Assembly: GCA_029240475.1 (NCBI GenBank) | Contig: JAREAF010000240.1 | Location: forward strand, 1 to 5,590 | DNA: 5,590 nt | Reading direction: 5' to 3' | From: Rhodospirillales bacterium | GTDB taxonomy: Bacteria > Pseudomonadota > Alphaproteobacteria > JAREAF01 | Shown: positions 1-5,590 of the stretch, piece after piece | Layout: each line of letters begins with the position of its first letter | Position numbering within the stretch: the stretch's first letter is position 1 | Program-made: the position numbers and the translations under genes | The notes under the pieces: model-generated | The model's input: the letters and a program-made list of their open reading frames with translations, nothing else | The model's database searches: none | Told to the model about the DNA's origin: nothing

Positions 1-470
1 CGCTGATGCTGATCTGCGCCGTGGCGGCATCGGCCTTCGCGCTTGCCATCACCTTCTTCGAGGCCGAGAGCTTCCCCGCGATCCTGGCGCTCGCTTTTCT
101 CTTCTCCAGCGCCACCGCGCCCTTCTATGCGCTCGGCGTCGCGCAGACCAACGACTACATCACCCCGCGCGATTTCGTCGCCGCCTCGGGCGGGCTGCTC
201 TTCGGCTGGGGGCTCGGCGCCAGCGCCGGCCCCAGCGCGGCGGGCTGGCTCATGCAGATCGTCGGGCCGGAGGGCCTCTTCTCCTATATCGCCGCCGTGC
301 TGGCGGCGATCGCGGCCTTCATCGTCTATCGCATGCTGCGCCGCCGCGCGATGCCGCCGGCCCAGCAGGGCAACTTCCTGCCGATCGAGCCGCAGACCTC
401 GGGCGCGCCCATCCTCGACCCGCGCAGCGGCGATGGGGCGCAGGCTTCCGCCGACGGTCGCTCAGCCTAG
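1..470 (+). CDS. MFS transporter, C-terminal part (5' end outside window)
   Basis: This is the end of an inner-membrane major-facilitator transporter. The frame is open to the left edge (first whole codon at position 3), so the ATG at 6 is probably an internal Met, not the start. Counting from that Met, hydrophobic segments lie at about residues 2-18, 24-45, 58-83 and 92-110, matching the last membrane helices of a 12-helix carrier. The stretch with QTNDYITP, then VAASGGLLFGWGLGASAGP and GWLMQIVGPEGLF, resembles the YcaD-like MFS branch (ND before the helix, Gly-rich helix, GP motif). A basic RMLRRR follows the last helix, and the cytoplasmic tail ends with FLPIEPQTS and LDPR, also usual in that branch. 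Substrate cannot be told from this part. The stop codon TAG sits one base from the stop of the convergent antiporter gene. Family call is good; subfamily call is from memory of the family pattern. Confidence 0.85.
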   Translation, partial: LMLICAVAASAFALAITFFEAESFPAILALAFLFSSATAPFYALGVAQTNDYITPRDFVAASGGLLFGWGLGASAGPSAAGWLMQIVGPEGLFSYIAAVLAAIAAFIVYRMLRRRAMPPAQQGNFLPIEPQTSGAPILDPRSGDGAQASADGRSA

Positions 471-473
471 GCT
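464..473. other. 10-bp palindrome holding both convergent stop codons
   Basis: AGCCTAGGCT reads the same on both strands and contains the TAG of the MFS gene (468-470) and the TAG of the antiporter gene (472-474 read on minus, two of its three bases inside). There is no loop and no T-run, so it is not a standard intrinsic terminator. No terminator can fit between the genes, so transcripts from both sides must overlap at their 3' ends or end inside the opposing gene. Confidence 0.5.
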
Positions 474-2961
474 ACTGGCCGGGCAGGGGAGAGGCGGTGA
501 GGCGCGCCCGCGCCACGGCTCCGACCGCCTCGGCGAAGGCGGAATCGCTGTCGAGGAGGCGCCTGAAGTCCCGCGCGCGCAGGACGAGCAGCCGGCAATA
601 GCCGAGTGCCGTGACGTCCGCCGAGCGCGGCTGGTTGGTCAGCAGCGCGAGCTCGCCAAAGAAGTCGCCGCTGCCGAGCCGCAAGGGCGCGGGATCGAGC
701 TTCACCTCCACGGCTCCCGAGGCGATGAAATACATCGCATCCCCACGCTCGCCCTTCACCACGATACGCTCGCCCGGTACCGCAAGGCGCGAGCGCAGCA
801 GGCGCGCGACCTTGGCGCGGGCGGCGGACCCGAGCGAGGCGAAGAGCGGCACGCGGGCGACCTGGTCGGCCACCGGCATGACCAGATCGAGCTGCAGCGG
901 CCGGTCGAGCGCCCGCCAGCGGTGGGAGATGTCGCGGTTGAGATCCTTGTGCACCTCCTCCCCGATGACCTCCTCGGCGAGGAGCTCGTCATACTCTGCT
1001 TCCTCGAGCCGGAGCGCGGTGCGGCCCAGCATCCGGCCCTCCAGCGCGCGCGCATAGCGGGGATATTGCAGCCGCAGCGCCTCGAGCGCCTCCACGACGG
1101 ATGCCAGGCGCTCCTCGAGGAGAGCGCACAGCCTCGCCGAGACGTCTTCTCCGAGCACCGGCGCGACGCGGGTTCGGGTGAAGGCGATCAGGGTCGTGAC
1201 CGCGAGCTTGACGATCGCAAGATGCTCGAATCTGAGGCCGATCAGATGCGACAGCGGCCGTTCCAGCCCGAGCCGGCGGTGGGCGAACAGCGCCAGCCGC
1301 AAGCGCCTGGAGAAGCCGACCGCCCGTCCCGCAGCCGCGCGGTAGCCCTCGGCGGCGGCCGTCTTGATCGCGTCCTGCAGACGGCCGGTATCGGCGACGA
1401 GCTGCGGCAGCATGCGCGTCGAGACGAGCCGGTCGCGGCGGTAGTCCAGATAAAGCCGCTCCTCGCGCCGCGCCAGCGAGAACAGCCCGAGCCGCAGCCG
1501 CGCTTCCGATTCCAGCCGCGCCACCTCGCCGCCGGCCAAGGCGCTGAGGCGCTCGCGATAGGGGCGCCCGACCATATCGACCGCATCGGCCGGAACCCCG
1601 AGCTCCTGCGCCAGCTCGCCGATGCGCGATTCCACGCGCCCCAGCGCGAGGCCCAGGGCGCCCTCGCGCACCGCCCGCTCGTCCTCCGTGAGCCGGTCGA
1701 GCCCCAGCAGGCGGATGAGCGTCCGCAAGCTCGGCCCGTTCACGAACAAGGTGAAGAGCACGAACCCGGCCGCGAGCAGGCCGATGAAGCGGCGCGTGGC
1801 GGGATCGAGCCAGGCGATCTCGGTGGCGGCGAGCGCGAGGGCAAGGGAGACCGCGCCGCGCAACCCGCCCCAGAGGATGACCAGCTTTTGCGCATGCGTG
1901 ACGCTCTGAGCCATCCTGAGCGCGCTCATCGCCGGCAACAGGCCGAACAGCACGAGCCCGCGCGCGGCCAGCGCCGCCACGATCAGCACGAGGAGCGCGA
2001 GGATCTCCCGCCAGGTGATGCCGGGAATGAGCCGGGGCACCAGGAGCCCGCCCAGGAGCACGATCAGCGCGTTGGCCCAGAAGCCGAGCTGGGCCCAGTT
2101 GCCCGTCAGCGCCTCCCAGTCCGCCGGCGGCACCCGGATCCTGCCGGCGGTGCCGAGCACCAGCGCCGCCGTGACCACCGCCACGACGCCCGAGACATGC
2201 AGGTAGTGCTCGGCGGAGATGAAGGTGAGATAGGCCAGGGCGACCGTGAGCGTCATCTCGGCCCGCAGATGGCTGCGCAAGGGGCGCAGGATGGCGACGC
2301 CGAGCCAGGCGACGACGAAGCCGAAGCCGAGGCCTCCCGCGAACTCGGCGATGAAGGCGACGGCGGTGCCCGCGAGGGAGGATTCCTGTCCTCCGCCGAG
2401 TAGCCCCACCAGCAGCCCGAACAGGGCGATGGCGGCCGCGTCGTTGAAGAGGCTCTCGCCCTCGACCAGCGTCGTCAGGCGTTTGGGCGCGCCCAGGTCG
2501 CGGAACACGCCCACCACCGCGGCCGGGTCGGTGGTGGCGACGATGGCTCCGACCAGCAGGCACACCACCGCCGGCATGCCGGTCGCGAGGGTGAGCCCGA
2601 ACCCCACCACGACGGTGGTCACCAGCACCGCGATGACGGCGAGCAGCAGGATCGGGCCGAAATCGTCGAGCAGCCGCCTGAGGTCGGTCGAGAGCGCCGC
2701 CTCGAACAAGAGCGCCGGCAGGAACAGGGTGAGCAGCGCCTCCGAGCTCAGCGGCATCGTGCGCAGGGCTTCGAAGAAATCCTCGAGCGGCCCTGACGGC
2801 AGGTGCGGCCCGATGATGCCGAGGGTCAGGCCCAGCCCGCAGCCGATCGCCGCAAGCAGCACGGTGAGCGGCAGCCTCAGGCGGGGCGCCAGCGGCGGCA
2901 GCAGGCTCGCCAGGGCCAGCAGCCCGGAAACTCCGAAGATGGTCAGTACGAGCGGCGGCAA
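472..2961 (-). CDS. CPA1-family Na+(K+)/H+ antiporter with C-terminal cyclic-nucleotide-binding domain
   Basis: This is an inner-membrane cation/proton antiporter of 829 residues. Residues about 4-410 form the exchanger core with roughly 12 hydrophobic helices. It shows the CPA1 signatures: TDP (144-146) in the discontinuous helix, GESLFND (168-174) with the ion-binding N173-D174 pair, and GGLRGA (365-370) with R368. Residues about 420-700 are a long, charged, mostly helical cytoplasmic linker rich in Arg, Glu and Leu. Residues about 701-805 (bases 547-861) are a CNB fold: PGERIVVKGERGDAMYFI, then the phosphate-binding cassette FGELALLTNQPRSA (768-781) with the key E770 and R779 present. Ligand binding is therefore plausible, and cAMP is likely given the upstream cyclase. 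The start is TTG: an in-frame TGA lies at 2974-2976, TTG is the only usual start after it, and the first ATG is codon 69. The upstream Shine-Dalgarno is weak. Core plus tail plus CNB recalls plant SOS1 and sperm NHE. Which cation is moved cannot be read. Confidence 0.92.
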   Translation of the reverse strand: MPPLVLTIFGVSGLLALASLLPPLAPRLRLPLTVLLAAIGCGLGLTLGIIGPHLPSGPLEDFFEALRTMPLSSEALLTLFLPALLFEAALSTDLRRLLDDFGPILLLAVIAVLVTTVVVGFGLTLATGMPAVVCLLVGAIVATTDPAAVVGVFRDLGAPKRLTTLVEGESLFNDAAAIALFGLLVGLLGGGQESSLAGTAVAFIAEFAGGLGFGFVVAWLGVAILRPLRSHLRAEMTLTVALAYLTFISAEHYLHVSGVVAVVTAALVLGTAGRIRVPPADWEALTGNWAQLGFWANALIVLLGGLLVPRLIPGITWREILALLVLIVAALAARGLVLFGLLPAMSALRMAQSVTHAQKLVILWGGLRGAVSLALALAATEIAWLDPATRRFIGLLAAGFVLFTLFVNGPSLRTLIRLLGLDRLTEDERAVREGALGLALGRVESRIGELAQELGVPADAVDMVGRPYRERLSALAGGEVARLESEARLRLGLFSLARREERLYLDYRRDRLVSTRMLPQLVADTGRLQDAIKTAAAEGYRAAAGRAVGFSRRLRLALFAHRRLGLERPLSHLIGLRFEHLAIVKLAVTTLIAFTRTRVAPVLGEDVSARLCALLEERLASVVEALEALRLQYPRYARALEGRMLGRTALRLEEAEYDELLAEEVIGEEVHKDLNRDISHRWRALDRPLQLDLVMPVADQVARVPLFASLGSAARAKVARLLRSRLAVPGERIVVKGERGDAMYFIASGAVEVKLDPAPLRLGSGDFFGELALLTNQPRSADVTALGYCRLLVLRARDFRRLLDSDSAFAEAVGAVARARLTASPLPGQ
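2959..2961 (-). promoter_or_regulatory. TTG start codon of the antiporter gene, weak ribosome binding site
   Basis: An in-frame TGA (2974-2976) leaves only GCC TGG CCC GCC before TTG, and the first GTG (codon 34) and ATG (codon 69) fall in or after membrane helices. TTG is therefore the best start. The preceding bases offer only a short GAG about 11 bases upstream, so initiation is probably inefficient, which suits a large membrane protein made in small amounts. Confidence 0.6.
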
Positions 2962-3046
2962 GGCGGGCCAGGCTCAAAGGTTCCGACGGATCAGAGTAGG
3001 ACCGGGCGCGCTCGGGCCACAACCAGTCCCGGGGGGTTGGCCGAAC
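2962..3046 (-). other. 85-bp gap between FecR-domain gene and antiporter gene
   Basis: This non-coding spacer is GC-rich. I see no strong hairpin followed by a T-run on the minus strand, so read-through from the FecR gene into the antiporter gene is possible. A TTGTGG (-35 like) and TACTCT (-10 like) pair with an 18-base spacer exists, but each matches the consensus at only about three of six positions, so I do not call it a promoter. Confidence 0.4.
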
Positions 3047-3742
3047 TCAGCCCTTGCTGCCGCCGCGGTCCCCGTCGTTGCCGCCCTCCTTTCCGCCCCG
3101 GCCCTGCTTTTCCTGGCGCTGGTGCGGATGTTTGAACTGGTTAGGCACCTGATAGCCGTCGCTCCCGGTGGCGGCCTCGCATCCCTGCGCGATCGACACC
3201 GTTGCGGGCGCGACCGCCTCGATGGGAGGGGTGTTGCCGCAGGGCTGAACCAGGATCTCGCCCTCCACCACCGCCACCTCCGCCGATCCGTTGCCGTGCA
3301 CCGTCACGATCAAATGGGTTCCGCGGATCGCGATGGTGGCGGTCGGGGTCTTGAGCGTGACGGCTTCCTTGGTGCGGATGCTTCCGGTCACGAAGCGAAA
3401 GACGCCCTTGCTGAAGGTGATCGCCGCCTCTCCCGCGCCGCTCTGAGGATCGTAGATGAAGCGGTCCAGCAGGACGTTCGAGTTGCCGCCGACGGTCAGC
3501 TCGGTCGCATCGAGGAAGCGCAGCCGCGTTCTGGCGTCGCGCCCGGTCTTGACCCGCTCCTCGCTGAAGACGGCGTGGTCGTAGAACAACCGCTCGGTCG
3601 AATCCTGGCCGGCGCGGATGCCGACCGCTCCCGTATAATCGCGCTCCACGATCCCGCCGATGCGAGTCTCGGCCGCGGCCGAACCGGCCGCAAGCATGAA
3701 CGCAAGCAGCGCCGCCGCGCCGCACGAACGCACCCCGAGCAT
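3047..3742 (-). CDS. Secreted FecR-domain protein (231 aa)
   Basis: This is a periplasmic or surface protein with one FecR domain. The N-terminus MLGVRSCGAAALLAFMLAAG followed by SAAA/ET is a typical signal peptide, with cleavage likely after residue 24. The FecR fold covers about residues 30-165: VFSEERVKTGRDARTRLRFL, a DATELTVGGNS stretch with VLLDRFIYD, FSKGVFRFVTG, then LKTPTATIAIRGTHLIV and AEVAVVEGEILV, all usual for the family. It lacks the cytoplasmic anti-sigma segment and mid-protein helix of classic FecR, so it is not an iron-citrate anti-sigma regulator. C168 and C188 could form a disulfide. The last 27 residues (HPHQRQEKQG onward) are Gly-rich and highly charged, probably disordered. 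The start is the ATG at 3742, preceded by GAGGGGGA nine bases upstream; the same frame stays open to 3991 but that extension has no FecR or signal features. It lies 89 bases after the cyclase gene on the same strand. FecR genes beside CHASE2 cyclases recur in alphaproteobacteria; a role as cyclase partner is inference. Confidence 0.88.
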   Translation of the reverse strand: MLGVRSCGAAALLAFMLAAGSAAAETRIGGIVERDYTGAVGIRAGQDSTERLFYDHAVFSEERVKTGRDARTRLRFLDATELTVGGNSNVLLDRFIYDPQSGAGEAAITFSKGVFRFVTGSIRTKEAVTLKTPTATIAIRGTHLIVTVHGNGSAEVAVVEGEILVQPCGNTPPIEAVAPATVSIAQGCEAATGSDGYQVPNQFKHPHQRQEKQGRGGKEGGNDGDRGGSKG

Positions 3743-3751
3743 GTCTGAAGG

Positions 3752-3759
3752 TCCCCCTC
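3752..3759 (-). promoter_or_regulatory. Ribosome binding site of the FecR-domain gene
   Basis: On the minus strand GAGGGGGA lies nine bases before the ATG at 3742. It supports that start over the upstream end of the open frame, and it directly precedes the signal peptide. Confidence 0.6.
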
Positions 3760-3779
3760 GAGCCGCCAAATTCCCCTCG

Positions 3780-3791
3780 CGGCCTTGGCCG
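3780..3791. repeat. Inverted repeat CGGCC-TT-GGCCG in the cyclase-FecR gap
   Basis: Five-base arms flank a two-base centre. It lies immediately downstream of the candidate -10 box, where transcription would begin. It could be a small operator-like dyad or chance in GC-rich DNA. The loop is too short for a stable hairpin and no T-run follows, so it is not called a terminator. The rest of the 89-base gap (3743-3831) holds nothing else I can support beyond the promoter and ribosome-binding candidates. Confidence 0.3.
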
Positions 3792-3820
3792 AATGTACCC
3801 TGAAACGGGTTTGCCGTCAG
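3792..3820 (-). promoter_or_regulatory. Candidate sigma-70-type promoter for the FecR gene
   Basis: Read on the minus strand, CTGACG (3815-3820) and TACATT (3792-3797) are separated by exactly 17 bases. Each box matches the TTGACA/TATAAT consensus at four of six positions. Transcription would begin near 3785, giving a leader of about 43 bases. If real, it would let the FecR and antiporter genes be expressed separately from the cyclase. The match is weak enough to arise by chance. Confidence 0.3.
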
Positions 3821-3831
3821 CAGGCCGGCGC

Positions 3832-5590
3832 TCAGCCCTGTTTCCCGGCCGCGACCGCCACCCCGTCCCAATCCGGGGCTGGCGGGTTGCTCAGAAAGGC
3901 CGCAATCCGCTGGCGATAGAGCGCGGCGAGACCGGCCAATGCCGGATCGATCTCGCGGAGCTTTGCGGCAAGGCGCTCGGCATCGCTCCACTGCCGCGCG
4001 GCATAGGCCGCGAGCAACGCATCTTGAGCCTCGGCCAGGCGTCGGAAGCCAGGGTCCGCCAGCATCTGGGCCCCGCCCCTCAGCGCATGCAGCAGGACCG
4101 GCCGCGCCTTGCCCTTCACCTTAATGCGGTCGATCGGCAACACGGCGAAACGGCCGCGGCAGCGCTCGGCCGTGATCTCGCCCACGACGATGTCGACGCC
4201 ATAGAGCTTCGAGAGGCTCTCGAAGCGCGAAGCGCTGTTGACCGCATCGCCCATCGCCGAATAGTCGAAGCGCTGCTCGGAGCCGAAATTGCCGACCGCG
4301 CAGAGCCCCGTGTTGATGCCGATCCCGATCTCCACCGGCGGGCGCTCCGGCCGCGCCGCGTTGAATGCCGCGAGCGCGCGCCGCATCTCGAGCGCGGCCT
4401 CGAGCGCATGCGCGGCATGGTCAGGGTCGTCGAGCGGCGCATTCCAAAACGCCATCACGCAATCGCCGATATATTTGTCGATGGTGCCGCCCTGCGCCTG
4501 GATCGCCGCGGTCATGGGGGTGAGGAAGTCGTTCATGAAGCGGGCCAGCGCCTGCGGCTCCATCTCTTCGGAGAAGCTGGTGAAGCCGCGGATGTCGCTG
4601 AACAGCAGCGTCAATTCGCGGTTCTCTCCGCCGAGCGCCAGCCGCTCCGGACGCTCGGCGAGCTGATCGACCAGCACCGGCGAGAGATAGCGGGAGAAGG
4701 CTTCCCGCACCTGGCGCCGGTCGCGCTCCGTCTTCAGCCGCCCGAGGATGGAGGAGAGCAGAGAGACGGCGAGCACGGCCAAGGATGGGGTGAAGGGGTC
4801 GACCAGCCAGCCAAGTCGCATGAAGGCCAGCACCGAGGCGGCGACGGCGATCGAGGCCAGGAGCCCCGCAACGACGGCGGAGCGCAAGGCGCCCGCGCTC
4901 CGGAGCAGGAAGATCAGCAGAATGCCGCCTGCGAGCGTACCCAGCAACGCGGCTCCAGGCGCCCAGCCCGGACGGGAGAGGACCTGCCCGTTGATCATTT
5001 GCTCCAGGAGCTGGGCGTGAATCTCGATGCCCGGCATCGCGGCGGACAGGGGCGTGGGGCGCGCATCCTGCAGCGCGGCGGCGCTGGCGCCGACCAGCAC
5101 CAGCGCGCCCGAGACCGCCGCCGGGTCGGCGCTGCCGTCCAGGATGCGCCAGGCGGGCACGAAGCGCTCGGCCAGGCTGCCGCTGTCGTAAAGCATGAGG
5201 CTGCCGCTGCCGTCGGTGGGCACGACCGCCGCGCCGATGCGGAGCGCGGCGATCTCGGCCTTGCCGCCGCTCGCCCCCTCGCCGCTCGCGCCCGCGCCCT
5301 TGACCACATAGCCCGATGCGCCCTGAGCCACGCGGAGCAGTTCCGCGGCGAGGCCCGGATAGGGCTGCTCGCCGATCCGCACCAGCAGCGGCACCCGCCG
5401 CACCACCCCGCTGCCTTCGGCCAGGGAGTTCACCGCGCCATTTCCGGCGGCCGCGCTTTCCAATATGGCAAGACTGGCCACCGCGCCGGCGAAGGCGGGA
5501 GCGGCGGCGGCGGGATCGTAGCCTGCGGCCGCGAAGCCCGGCTTGAGGGTGGGCAACCGGCCGCCCGCCCGCTCGGTCGCGGCGAATGCG
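3832..5590 (-). CDS. CHASE2-domain class III adenylate cyclase, membrane bound (N-terminus outside window)
   Basis: This inner-membrane enzyme converts ATP to cAMP. The frame is open through the right edge; the TTG at 5556 is internal, since codons before it continue the CHASE2 domain. Numbering from that TTG: residues 1-195 are the extracytoplasmic CHASE2 sensor (GVVRRVPLLVR, YPGLAAELLRVAQG, LVLVGASAAALQDARPTPL, MPGIEIHAQLLEQMINGQVL). Three membrane helices follow at about 201-218, 226-247 and 254-272. The catalytic domain spans about 311-493, with metal-binding D321 (FSDIRGFT) and D365 (KYIGDCVMAFW), K361 for adenine, and DYSAMGDAVNSASR with S433, N440 and R444. A single cyclase domain implies a homodimer. 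S433 sits where class IIIb cyclases usually have Thr and class IIIa Asp; with K361 it still favours ATP over GTP. The tail (about 500-560) is helical and resembles the DWDGV-ending tail of CHASE2 cyclases. The missing part should hold a first helix and early CHASE2. It is the first visible gene of the putative cyclase-FecR-antiporter operon. Confidence 0.93.
   Translation of the reverse strand, partial: AFAATERAGGRLPTLKPGFAAAGYDPAAAAPAFAGAVASLAILESAAAGNGAVNSLAEGSGVVRRVPLLVRIGEQPYPGLAAELLRVAQGASGYVVKGAGASGEGASGGKAEIAALRIGAAVVPTDGSGSLMLYDSGSLAERFVPAWRILDGSADPAAVSGALVLVGASAAALQDARPTPLSAAMPGIEIHAQLLEQMINGQVLSRPGWAPGAALLGTLAGGILLIFLLRSAGALRSAVVAGLLASIAVAASVLAFMRLGWLVDPFTPSLAVLAVSLLSSILGRLKTERDRRQVREAFSRYLSPVLVDQLAERPERLALGGENRELTLLFSDIRGFTSFSEEMEPQALARFMNDFLTPMTAAIQAQGGTIDKYIGDCVMAFWNAPLDDPDHAAHALEAALEMRRALAAFNAARPERPPVEIGIGINTGLCAVGNFGSEQRFDYSAMGDAVNSASRFESLSKLYGVDIVVGEITAERCRGRFAVLPIDRIKVKGKARPVLLHALRGGAQMLADPGFRRLAEAQDALLAAYAARQWSDAERLAAKLREIDPALAGLAALYRQRIAAFLSNPPAPDWDGVAVAAGKQG

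Noticed and set aside
43..2403. 786-codon open frame on the plus strand opposite the antiporter
   Set aside because: It is codon-in-register antisense to the antiporter. In GC-rich genes third positions are mostly G or C, so antisense codons start with C or G and never become stops. Its translation is Arg/Pro/Gln-rich with no domain pattern.
989..3022. 677-codon open frame on the minus strand overlapping the antiporter
   Set aside because: Out of frame with the antiporter; its product is Arg/Ala/Gly-rich with no membrane or domain pattern, while the other frame carries clear CPA1 and CNB motifs.
2246..3748. 500-codon plus-strand open frame spanning the antiporter start and the FecR gene
   Set aside because: Antisense to two well-supported genes; low-complexity Ser/Arg/Ala content with no recognisable domain.
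3796..3810. Short inverted repeat ACCC-TGAAAC-GGGT as a terminator after the cyclase gene
   Set aside because: Only four base pairs, no following T-run on the minus strand, and it overlaps the candidate promoter spacer.
3743..3991. Upstream extension of the FecR reading frame to 3991
   Set aside because: It overlaps the end of the cyclase gene, is Arg/Gly/Pro-rich, and would bury the signal peptide inside the protein. The ATG at 3742 has a good ribosome binding site.
5554..5556. TTG at 5556 as the true start of the cyclase
   Set aside because: The frame continues to the window edge with sequence that fits the CHASE2 domain (FAATERAGGRLP), and a start here would cut the domain in half and remove its first membrane helix.
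3740..5590. Classic FecR/FecI iron-uptake regulation
   Set aside because: No sigma factor, no TonB receptor, and the FecR protein lacks the anti-sigma segment; the neighbours are signalling and ion-transport genes.

Overview
The window is GC-rich (by eye around 70%), densely coded DNA. It looks chromosomal and fits a high-GC alphaproteobacterium of the rhizobial type. I infer this from codon use, from the CHASE2 cyclase next to a FecR-domain gene, and from the protein sequences, not from any marker gene. I see no mobile element, tRNA, rRNA or CRISPR array.

Layout, left to right. (1) Positions 1-470, plus strand: the C-terminal end of a major-facilitator (MFS) transporter whose start lies left of the window. 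(2) Positions 472-2961, minus strand: a complete 829-residue CPA1-type Na+(K+)/H+ antiporter. It carries a long cytoplasmic tail ending in a cyclic-nucleotide-binding (CNB) domain with an intact phosphate-binding cassette. It converges on the MFS gene with one base between the two stop codons. (3) Positions 3047-3742, minus strand: a secreted FecR-domain protein of 231 residues with a signal peptide. (4) Positions 3832-5590, minus strand: a CHASE2 - three-transmembrane - class III adenylate cyclase, complete at its C-terminus but cut by the right edge of the window.

The three minus-strand genes run in the order cyclase, FecR protein, antiporter. The gaps of 89 and 85 bases hold no convincing terminator, so they could form one transcription unit. 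Read together they suggest a self-contained second-messenger circuit. The periplasmic CHASE2 sensor, perhaps with the exported FecR protein as partner, would control cAMP synthesis at the inner membrane. The cAMP could then bind the CNB domain of the antiporter made from the same operon and gate ion/proton exchange. The domain assignments are well supported by motifs. The wiring (cAMP acting on this antiporter, FecR acting on CHASE2) is inference from gene order and domain content, and is the main point of interest here.
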